Positions 1-5,382 of a stretch of DNA of 6,759 nucleotides are shown here, in pieces. The notes under the pieces are model-generated. The model was not told the origin of the DNA, ran no database searches, and saw only the letters and a list, made by a program, of their open reading frames with translations. A program made the translations under genes and the position numbers. How positions within the stretch are numbered: position 1 is the stretch's first letter; each line of letters begins with the position of its first letter. This DNA is from an uncultured Elusimicrobia bacterium (GTDB taxonomy: Bacteria; Elusimicrobiota; Elusimicrobia; Elusimicrobiales; Elusimicrobiaceae). The DNA lies in the NCBI GenBank assembly GCA_947164805.1, contig CAMUXX010000052.1:1-6759 (forward strand), in the 5' to 3' direction.

Positions 1-49
1 CCCATTTCATACGCAATTGCCGTATATTTAACTGTGTATAGTTTTGCAT
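1..49 (-). CDS. 5' end of an unidentified gene, cut by the left window edge
   Basis: Reading the minus strand from 49, an ATG opens the frame MQNYTQLNIRQLRMKW and stays open to the window edge, giving 16 complete codons. It is supported by a perfect AGGAGG four bases upstream (54-59) and by its place directly after the aminotransferase gene, 53 bases downstream of that stop, on the same strand. The visible residues are too few to name a family, and no signal peptide or membrane segment is visible. It may be the next gene of the same operon, or the start of a new unit if the weak promoter at 66-94 is real. Confidence 0.6.
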   Translation of the reverse strand, partial: MQNYTQLNIRQLRMKW

Positions 50-53
50 ATTT

Positions 54-59
54 CCTCCT
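54..59 (-). promoter_or_regulatory. Strong Shine-Dalgarno for the gene starting at 49
   Basis: The minus strand reads AGGAGG followed by AAAT and ATG. This full match to the anti-Shine-Dalgarno sequence is the main support for the truncated gene at the left edge and fixes its start. Confidence 0.7.
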
Positions 60-65
60 ATACAC

Positions 66-94
66 ATTAATGCTTATAAAGCCCTAAAAGTCAA
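66..94 (-). promoter_or_regulatory. Possible weak sigma-70 type promoter before the left-edge gene
   Basis: On the minus strand TTGACT (89-94) resembles a -35 box, and after exactly 17 bases ATTAAT (66-71) matches TATAAT at four of six positions. A start site here would leave a leader of only about a dozen bases before the ATG at 49. AT-rich DNA gives such matches often, so this is a candidate only. Confidence 0.25.
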
Positions 95-102
95 GTCATA
101 TT

Positions 103-1188
103 TTACTTTACATTTAATAAAATTCTATCATCGGTATATTTATGTGCATTATAATATTCTTTTGCCCATAAATCAAAGATATCAAAAAATATTAAACTGT
201 CTTTAAGTGTGTGATGCCCCATAAATACAATTTGTACCCAATTGCGGGCTTTTAAATAGTCATTTCGGTAGTGAATACCTATATTGTGTTTTGCACAAAA
301 ATCACCTAAACTAAGTGACTGTCCCGCTTTATCAAATTTAAGGGTAAATATAAAATTCACACGGCTTTTTGGGTTGCCCACCAAACGTATATTATGCTTG
401 TTAAAAAATGTTGTAAATTCCCGGCAAATATTAGCAGTTTCTTCAAAACGTTTGGGCAAAGATGTACGTTTTAATTCCTGATACAATGCAAAAAGTAAAT
501 TGTATGAAAATGTAAACGGTATTTTGTCTTTTAAATAATAATATCCAAGGTCCAAATATTTCGGTAATTGTTTTTGTACAATAGGAATATGATTGCTAAA
601 CACAAGGGCAATACCGTTTAATCCGGCTAAACCTTTGCCGCTTGAAGCGGCGGCTAAATATACGTCAGATAAATCCAAAGGCATATTTCCGATAGAACTC
701 ATGCAATCTAAACAAATTTTAGTATTTGTTTGCTTACAAATTTCAGCAAGTTTTGGCAGATTATTCAAAATTCCTGTGGAAGTTTCCAAGTGTACAAACC
801 AAAGCCAAGCCGGTTTATTTGAAAGTATATATTCTTCTATTTCCGGGTAATTGAAATCAGCACCCCACGGGTATGCAAAATGTTTAAAAGAGAGATTAAA
901 TCTTGTGGCCTGGTCTACTAATCTTTCGCCAAATTCGCCGTTACTCAAAATAACACCTTTACCGTAAATAGTTGATAATTGTGCGGCAATCATTTCATTT
1001 GCTAATGTGCCGCTACCCATCATAAGTGCTACATGTTTAGCCTTTATAATTTCCGACAACATACTGCAAGTATCATGAAAAATTTGTTTAAATTCTTCAC
1101 AGCGGTGCGACAAAGGAAATGCCGCTAAATCCGTTAAAGTTTGGGGATGTAATTTAACAGGCCCTGGTAAAAAGTTTAATTGTTCCAT
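103..1188 (-). CDS. Class V PLP-dependent aminotransferase (alanine-glyoxylate / 2-aminoethylphosphonate transaminase-like)
   Basis: This 361-residue protein has the fold-type I, class V layout. FLPGPV at residues 6-11 corresponds to the family's N-terminal GPGPV. MGSGT at 57-61 is the cofactor phosphate loop. HLETSTG at 133-139 and LDCMSSIG at 160-167 contain the pyridine-binding Asp161. SSGKGL at 182-187 places the Schiff-base lysine at Lys185. Length and motifs fit soluble enzymes that move an amino group between small oxo- and amino acids (serine, alanine, glyoxylate, phosphonoacetaldehyde); the substrate cannot be read from sequence. The ATG at 1188 has AAGGAG eight bases upstream (1197-1202), and the gene ends in TAA. 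It is the last complete gene of the operon, behind the PlsY-GNAT gene. If that gene's amber codon is read through, the two overlap by 13 bases. I infer it may supply an amine for a lipid head group. Cysteine desulfurase-type activity is unlikely, because the SGHK-type lysine motif is missing. Confidence 0.87.
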   Translation of the reverse strand: MEQLNFLPGPVKLHPQTLTDLAAFPLSHRCEEFKQIFHDTCSMLSEIIKAKHVALMMGSGTLANEMIAAQLSTIYGKGVILSNGEFGERLVDQATRFNLSFKHFAYPWGADFNYPEIEEYILSNKPAWLWFVHLETSTGILNNLPKLAEICKQTNTKICLDCMSSIGNMPLDLSDVYLAAASSGKGLAGLNGIALVFSNHIPIVQKQLPKYLDLGYYYLKDKIPFTFSYNLLFALYQELKRTSLPKRFEETANICREFTTFFNKHNIRLVGNPKSRVNFIFTLKFDKAGQSLSLGDFCAKHNIGIHYRNDYLKARNWVQIVFMGHHTLKDSLIFFDIFDLWAKEYYNAHKYTDDRILLNVK

Positions 1189-1262
1189 TTAGATGTCTCC
1201 TTAGGGGTTAATTTTAAAATCATGGGCTGATACCAAGCCCCTTCCTTGCCTACTAACTGCTA
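1176..1262 (-). other. In-frame amber codon and conserved-looking continuation of the PlsY-GNAT gene
   Basis: The PlsY-GNAT frame ends at TAG (1260-1262). Without a frame change the next 27 codons read QLVGKEGAWYQPMILKL and then TPKETSKWNN, closing with TAA at 1176-1178. From memory, related acyltransferase-type GNAT proteins do not stop after the (Y)RxxGFxPF element but go on with a stretch like GPLVGTxEAxxQPM, so this looks like the family's true C-terminus. The extension would overlap the aminotransferase start by 13 bases, in line with the overlaps elsewhere in the operon, and it covers the aminotransferase ribosome site. Confidence 0.7.
1197..1202 (-). promoter_or_regulatory. Shine-Dalgarno of the aminotransferase gene, inside the read-through extension
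   Basis: AAGGAG lies eight bases before the ATG at 1188. It sits within the conserved-looking continuation of the upstream frame, so ribosomes ending at the amber codon or at the later TAA could affect aminotransferase initiation differently. Confidence 0.7.
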
Positions 1263-2249
1263 AAACGGTTTAAAGCCAAAAGAACGGTACATTTTTAGTT
1301 CCCTGGTAGTAGCGGATATCAGCAAGTAGTCAATATGATTTTTGATTACATATTTACAAATTGAATGAATAAGCCCTGCAAGCACTTTACCCTTCCTAAA
1401 GTCCGGGGCTATACTTAGCAAACGCACTTCGCATAAATGCTTATTAGGGTCTTCTATATATTGGTTTAAATTAGGTATTTTTTGATCTAAAGAAAAGGGC
1501 CTTTTATCATTTAATGCCACCATCCCAATTACGCGCGGCCCTTTTTTAGCTACGATATAAATATTCTTAGCGTGCATTTTATCAGTTAAAGAGTGTTTTG
1601 CATTAGCCTGATGTTGCGGTATTTCTTCCACAAATGTTTGATAATTTAATTTCGCAATTTGCTCAAATTCATCTTTGGTTTTTGCTACTTTAAATTTAAC
1701 TTTTTTAGGTAAATGGCTGTACACTACTAAACAAATTGCCGCAGTAAACAAAACACTTGTTAACCACGAAAGATACAAACAAAACACTATCGGCGAACAA
1801 CACATAGTTATAAATGCCGCTTTTTTATAATTTCTTTGAAATAGATAAAGGAATAAAAATAAAATTACAAGTATAACTATTGCCTGCCAAGGTAATAAAT
1901 AAAGCCCTGCACCGATAAGGCAAGCAGCGCCTTTACCGCCGTTAAAATTAAGTTGTAAAGGGAAGATATGCCCACATACGCAACCGATAACCGTTATTCC
2001 CATCAATAAATCTGAAGGGTTAAATAAATTTTGCACAAGCCATAAAGCCGCAATCATTTTTAAACCGTCTAAAATACCGACGATTATTCCTGCTTTGATG
2101 CCGAAATTGCGGCCTATATTTGTTGCCCCGGCATTAGAACTGCCCAAAGCAAAAACATTTTCCCCTTTTATCCTTGCATAATAGTAAGCGAAATTAATGC
2201 AACCAAATAAATATCCGATAACTGCGGCAAATAAAATTTTAAGCAACAT
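1260..2249 (-). CDS. Fusion of a PlsY-type glycerol-3-phosphate acyltransferase and an N-acyl amino acid synthase-like GNAT domain, stopped by TAG
   Basis: Residues 1 to about 182 are a PlsY-like integral membrane domain, the family that transfers acyl groups from acyl-phosphate to glycerol 3-phosphate. The motifs seen are GSSNAGATNIGRNFG (36-50), LDGLK (60-64) and GHIFPLQLNFNGGKG (93-107), the last being the GHxFP...GGKG element. Several hydrophobic segments lie between and after them. Where PlsY normally ends with its third conserved motif, this protein has YSHLPKK and runs into a soluble domain from about 186. TFVEEIPQH (205-213), KRPFSLDQK (249-257), CEVRLLSIAPDFRKGKV (273-289) and MYRSFGF (320-326) resemble FeeM-type or autoinducer-synthase-like GNATs, which use acyl-ACP. 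The ATG at 2249 follows AGAGG at 2257-2261. That site directly abuts the previous gene's stop, and the gap is 12 bases. The reading frame ends at TAG just before a conserved-looking C-terminal stretch (1176-1259), so the 329-residue product is probably about 28 residues short. Whether both domains are active is unknown. Confidence 0.85.
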   Translation of the reverse strand: MLLKILFAAVIGYLFGCINFAYYYARIKGENVFALGSSNAGATNIGRNFGIKAGIIVGILDGLKMIAALWLVQNLFNPSDLLMGITVIGCVCGHIFPLQLNFNGGKGAACLIGAGLYLLPWQAIVILVILFLFLYLFQRNYKKAAFITMCCSPIVFCLYLSWLTSVLFTAAICLVVYSHLPKKVKFKVAKTKDEFEQIAKLNYQTFVEEIPQHQANAKHSLTDKMHAKNIYIVAKKGPRVIGMVALNDKRPFSLDQKIPNLNQYIEDPNKHLCEVRLLSIAPDFRKGKVLAGLIHSICKYVIKNHIDYLLISATTRELKMYRSFGFKPF

Positions 2250-2261
2250 TGTTTAACCTCT

Positions 2262-3242
2262 TTACCCGAGCCTTCTGAGCTTGCATTTTTTTATGAGCAT
2301 AAAGCATGGGCAACCATGATATTTTTCATAAACTAACATGCACGGGCAATTCCATTTTAAACCATACAAACACATGGCAACAATCACATAGAAAAAGTAA
2401 AAGAAAACAGGATGAACATAAAGCCCCAAAAGCCCAAATACCGCTATCATACCTGATTTGGAACGATAGGAAAATGCCGTCTTTTCCGGCACTAAACTAT
2501 AACCTAAATAAAGAAGAACAAATACAAGTGCGCCGAGTACAGTCAATGTAATTTGATGTACCGCCGTAAAATAACACAATGCCAAGGCTAATATCAAACG
2601 CACAATAAAACTCCATCCGCCGGATATTGTAACGGTTAACATTTTTACATTGTTTTGGTAAAAAGCATAATCAGGATTTTTTTGAAGCAGCCAAGCCTCT
2701 TCCGCTTTTGCGCGGTAAACCATTAGTGGCAAAAACACAAGGCTTACAAGTAAAAATGTAATAGCGTTTGCCATAATCAAACTGCCGCCCCAGCACCAAA
2801 GTAAAAGTGAGGCATACATCGGATGCCTTGCTAAAGAATAAGCGCCGGTAGTTTGCAAGGGGTGCTTTTCCTTAATTTCTATACCGTCGGACCATAAACG
2901 CCCTATATTAAATTTTGCCAAAATATGCCAAACGGTTGCAAATATTACGCAAATAATACCTATAGTAAAGAAAAAGTAATAAGCGATTTGCGGTAAATGT
3001 ACTTGCCCGAAAGAACCTATCCAAAAAGGGAAAAGTATTAATACTAAAATTAACATCTCCCGTGTGGAAAAGAAATGTTTGCGTTGTTTTTCAAGCGCCG
3101 GCTTGACTTCTCTATATTGATAAAATTTCCACACAACAGCTGCTAAAAGAACGACACCCGTTATATATAATGAGCCTATACCTATCAAAAAAAGCATAGG
3201 GTTTTGGGAGTTTTTACTTACTTGCAAAAGCCATGTTAACAT
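2262..3242 (-). CDS. ICMT/PEMT-like integral membrane methyltransferase with a C-terminal membrane and Cys-rich extension
   Basis: This 326-residue polytopic membrane protein has roughly eight hydrophobic segments. The central part is an isoprenylcysteine carboxyl methyltransferase / phospholipid methyltransferase-like domain. LQTTGAYSLARHPMYAS (129-145) holds the RHPMY SAM-binding motif, and AEEAWLLQKNPDYAFY (180-195) holds the paired glutamates and the following Y..Y pattern of the family. These enzymes methylate small or lipid-borne groups within the membrane. About 110 residues follow the domain: further hydrophobic segments from about 210 to 293, then a basic tail with CPC at 299-301 and CPC at 311-313. 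I do not recognise this part; the cysteine pairs could bind metal or be oxidised. The start at 3242 is chosen because GGAGG lies seven bases upstream (3250-3254), so the gene overlaps the Lgt-like gene by 29 bases. It ends in TAA. The substrate is unknown, and a lipid is inferred from its neighbours. Confidence 0.82.
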   Translation of the reverse strand: MLTWLLQVSKNSQNPMLFLIGIGSLYITGVVLLAAVVWKFYQYREVKPALEKQRKHFFSTREMLILVLILFPFWIGSFGQVHLPQIAYYFFFTIGIICVIFATVWHILAKFNIGRLWSDGIEIKEKHPLQTTGAYSLARHPMYASLLLWCWGGSLIMANAITFLLVSLVFLPLMVYRAKAEEAWLLQKNPDYAFYQNNVKMLTVTISGGWSFIVRLILALALCYFTAVHQITLTVLGALVFVLLYLGYSLVPEKTAFSYRSKSGMIAVFGLLGLYVHPVFFYFFYVIVAMCLYGLKWNCPCMLVYEKYHGCPCFMLIKKCKLRRLG

Positions 3243-3849
3243 GGGTACGCCTCCAAATAATTAAAATACAGACAGGAATAAATACCAAAGCCAAATATTG
3301 ATATACGGTCAAATCAAACAAAACACGCGGTTCCACACGCCAAAATTCAATTACAAAACGCATACTTAAATAACTCAAAAGATAAATCGGAAACAATAAA
3401 TCCGCCCTTTTAGTACATCGGTAAAATTGATATAAACAAATTGCCGTTATGAATTGAAAAATACTTTCTATAAGTTGTACCGGGAAAGTTAAAGTGCCGC
3501 CGCAACATCCGTTTAAATAACAACCGATTTTACCAAAACCGATAGCAACAGCCAAAGGAATTACAAAACGTCCGCCAAAACCTCCTTTATGCCCCGAACA
3601 TATTTTGTATAAATTTATTGCCAAAAAAGCACCGAGCATACCACCCATAACACTTTTGCCCTGAATTATATAATTTGCAAAACCGTAAGACAGCCAAATA
3701 GGCACTTTAGCACCTAAAATGGCACCGACGAAAGCACAAACATAATAAGGCGTTTGTACCTGTTTCGGCGGTCGTGGCATAGTTAACTTACAAGCAACTA
3801 AAGCACCGGCTATTAAACCGATAGAAGAACAAATTGCATATGCTAACAT
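3214..3849 (-). CDS. Short, divergent Lgt-like (prolipoprotein diacylglyceryl transferase family) membrane protein
   Basis: This 211-residue multi-span membrane protein has recognisable Lgt landmarks. They are SVMGGMLGAF (66-75) at the HGGLIG position, FGKIGCYLNGCCGG (105-118) at the GRxGCFxxGCCxG signature, FPVQLIES (122-129) for HPTQLYE, and RFVIEFWR (164-171) for the RF.VEFFR element. Lgt moves diacylglyceryl from phosphatidylglycerol to prelipoprotein cysteines. Here the histidine of the HGG motif is Met68, the arginine of the signature is Lys107, and the protein is much shorter than the roughly 290 residues of E. coli Lgt. It may therefore act on another lipid acceptor. I chose the ATG at 3849, two bases after the upstream stop (TAA TT ATG). 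An in-frame TTG at 3882 would add 11 polar residues, but it lacks a ribosome site. The 3849 start also lacks a strong site and probably relies on translational coupling. The gene overlaps the next gene by 29 bases. Confidence 0.8.
   Translation of the reverse strand: MLAYAICSSIGLIAGALVACKLTMPRPPKQVQTPYYVCAFVGAILGAKVPIWLSYGFANYIIQGKSVMGGMLGAFLAINLYKICSGHKGGFGGRFVIPLAVAIGFGKIGCYLNGCCGGTLTFPVQLIESIFQFITAICLYQFYRCTKRADLLFPIYLLSYLSMRFVIEFWRVEPRVLFDLTVYQYLALVFIPVCILIIWRRTHVNMAFASK
3250..3254 (-). promoter_or_regulatory. Shine-Dalgarno inside the Lgt-like gene that fixes the methyltransferase start
   Basis: GGAGG seven bases before the ATG at 3242 lies within the last codons of the Lgt-like gene. 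It supports the 29-base overlap of the two genes rather than a later start. Confidence 0.7.
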
Positions 3850-3851
3850 AA

Positions 3852-4058
3852 TTAATTGCCAATTGCCATTATACCTAAACAAGTAATAAACAAAAGGAAA
3901 GGTATTGCAATTATTACACCGAGTATAATTAAAACAATTTTACCTACCTTTTTCCATGTTGCAGTTTCTTCTTCCGGCTGATTTGTTACTTCACCGTTAG
4001 ATATTATTTGCTGTAATTTTTGATATTCTTCTGAAGACTGATTATTTTTTTCTACCAT
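3852..4058 (-). CDS. Small single-span membrane protein, unknown function
   Basis: This 68-residue protein has a polar, glutamate- and glutamine-rich N-terminal half (residues 1-34), a WKK turn (35-37), and one long hydrophobic stretch from about 40 to 66 at the C-terminus. That suggests a tail-anchored protein with its N-terminus in the cytoplasm. Cys60 sits inside the hydrophobic segment and is not in a lipobox context. I do not recognise a family. Its reality is supported by AAAGGAG seven bases before the start (4066-4072), by a 7-base overlap with the radical SAM stop (ATGGTAG), and by the two-base gap to the Lgt-like ATG. A role as an adaptor or anchor for the membrane enzymes on either side is possible but only inferred. 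Confidence 0.75.
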   Translation of the reverse strand: MVEKNNQSSEEYQKLQQIISNGEVTNQPEEETATWKKVGKIVLIILGVIIAIPFLLFITCLGIMAIGN

Positions 4059-5371
4059 TTTATTTCTCCTTTCAAAGTATTATGTATACAAAACGGAACG
4101 ATTTTTCCGTTTCCGACGCTGACACCGGTGCAACACTTTTGCGCACGCTGCCAATCAAAGGTATCTGCATCCATAAAGTTTTTGACGATAATGCGCACGA
4201 TTTTCATGTCTTTATGAGTTGAGCCCTTCCCTTGTGCAAATTCTTGTAATTTATCTAACATAAAATTGCTGCCCAAAACTTTACCTACAAAACATTTGCA
4301 AACATTTTTCTTCATATAATCTAAAATAGTTTTATCAAACGCTATACGGTTAGAAATTTGTGTTTTGCATTTTGAATAATCTACATAATCACCCAAAGAA
4401 TAAACCTTCTTACCTTGGCAAAATAAGAAACCCAAACTTGTACAATTTTCATGTGAGCAAGGCAAAGGTATTAAATCTTTATATTTCATATATCCGCTGT
4501 TTGCGGCGGCAAGCAAAATATCTTCTTGTAATAGAGACGGTATTTTTGTCCCTGCAGCACTTCCCACTTTTGTTAAACGCTGGAAAGTTATACCGGAAAT
4601 ATGTTTTAACTCCGTAGATAATTTTAAAATAGCAGGTATTTCTTTTAAATTACCTTGATATACGGTAACGGCCAAACAAATTTTAATTCCGGCTTTATTC
4701 AAAAGGTCCAAAATTTTTTGTTTTTCTTTTAAAAGAGTTCTGCCGCGTAAAATTTTATAAACTTCGTCGTCAAAACCGTCAAACTGTAAATAAATTTCTA
4801 CACGGTCTTTATGCTTTTTGATAAGTTCAAAAATATTATTATCTTCAAGAAATTTAAGACCGTTTGTATTAATTAAAATACGGCCTATATCTTCTTTCAA
4901 AGCCGTTTGTAAAATTTCTTTAAACTGTGGGTGCAATAAACATTCCCCGCCGCTGATTTGAAGAACATCTAAATGCCCTTTTTCCACGGTTAATAAAGTT
5001 TTTAAACGCGCTTTAAATTCATCTAACGAAATATGTTTAGGTGCTTTTTTACCGAAATAGCAGATAGGGCAAGACATATTACAAGCCTCTGTAACTTCAA
5101 TAAGCCCGGTACAAATATGTTGGTTATGCTGTTCGCACCAACCACAATCTTGGCCGCAATTTCCGTTAAATTTTGTAACTGCTTTAAAAGGTTTACCTTC
5201 CACATCATAAGTTTTATCAAAAAAACGTTTTGCATCTTTTGCAATTTGCACGGTAAAGGAACCATGTTCCGGGCATTTCTTTTCCAGCCATACATTTGCA
5301 CCGCGTTGTATTTTAACGGCGGGAACAGTTTCTAAACAAATCGGGCATAATGCTTGTGTTTCTTGTTTCAT
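4052..5371 (-). CDS. Radical SAM enzyme resembling the tetraether synthase (Tes / MJ0619-like) group
   Basis: This 439-residue protein carries the radical SAM cluster motif CNMSCPIC (Cys97, Cys101, Cys104), an SGGE SAM-binding element (140-143), ILINTNG (165-171) and YLQFDG (194-199). Its N-terminus has CPIC (9-12) and CPEHG (33-37), a mononuclear metal-type site. NCGQDCGWC (71-79), with Cys87, comes before the core. Further cysteines lie at IPLPCSHENC (301-310), Cys318, Cys335, CKC (358-360), CC (413-414) and PFC (426-428). The tail FMDADTFDWQRAQKCC...GKIVPFC (399-428) matches the pattern I associate with Tes-like proteins, which carry several auxiliary iron-sulfur clusters and act on unactivated carbons of lipid chains. 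A chain-modifying or chain-joining lipid reaction is inferred, not shown; RNA- or cofactor-modifying relatives remain possible. The start has AAGGAG (5377-5382) overlapping the hydrolase stop. The gene ends in TAG within the next gene's start. Confidence 0.87.
   Translation of the reverse strand: MKQETQALCPICLETVPAVKIQRGANVWLEKKCPEHGSFTVQIAKDAKRFFDKTYDVEGKPFKAVTKFNGNCGQDCGWCEQHNQHICTGLIEVTEACNMSCPICYFGKKAPKHISLDEFKARLKTLLTVEKGHLDVLQISGGECLLHPQFKEILQTALKEDIGRILINTNGLKFLEDNNIFELIKKHKDRVEIYLQFDGFDDEVYKILRGRTLLKEKQKILDLLNKAGIKICLAVTVYQGNLKEIPAILKLSTELKHISGITFQRLTKVGSAAGTKIPSLLQEDILLAAANSGYMKYKDLIPLPCSHENCTSLGFLFCQGKKVYSLGDYVDYSKCKTQISNRIAFDKTILDYMKKNVCKCFVGKVLGSNFMLDKLQEFAQGKGSTHKDMKIVRIIVKNFMDADTFDWQRAQKCCTGVSVGNGKIVPFCIHNTLKGEIKW
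4066..4072 (-). promoter_or_regulatory. Shine-Dalgarno of the 68-residue membrane protein gene
   Basis: AAAGGAG sits seven bases before the ATG at 4058, within the 3' end of the radical SAM gene. It is the best sequence evidence that this small gene is translated. Confidence 0.7.
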
Positions 5372-5376
5372 ATTTA

Positions 5377-5382
5377 CTCCTT
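5377..5382 (-). promoter_or_regulatory. Shine-Dalgarno overlapping the hydrolase stop codon
   Basis: The minus strand reads TTAATTAAGGAGTAAATATG. The hydrolase TAA shares its last two bases with AAGGAG, five bases before the radical SAM ATG, so the two genes are very probably translationally coupled. Confidence 0.7.

Noticed and set aside
284..850. Plus-strand open frames of 65 and 85 codons opposite the aminotransferase
   Set aside because: They lie antisense to a gene with a complete set of family motifs and have no recognisable family or operon context.
103..1188. Aminotransferase as a cysteine desulfurase (NifS/IscS)
   Set aside because: The lysine motif is SSGKGL rather than SGHK-type, and no active-site cysteine loop typical of IscS is visible.
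1224..1240. GGGCT/AGCCC stem as an intrinsic terminator between the PlsY-GNAT and aminotransferase genes
   Set aside because: Only 5 bp, no T-run follows on the minus strand, and the next gene has its ribosome site just downstream.
4052..4058. TAG at the end of the radical SAM gene as a second read-through codon, implying TAG is sense in this genome
   Set aside because: Behind it the frame gives only KKIISLQKNIKNYSK before TAA. That stretch has no motif and overlaps the well-supported small gene, so this TAG looks like a true stop. It argues against general recoding.
3852..4058. Small protein as a lipoprotein via Cys60
   Set aside because: The cysteine is inside a C-terminal hydrophobic segment, and no N-terminal signal peptide or lipobox is present.
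5033..5335. 100-codon plus-strand frame opposite the radical SAM gene
   Set aside because: It mirrors the cysteine-rich start of the radical SAM gene on the other strand, and its composition (many C, F, I) is what that antisense would give.
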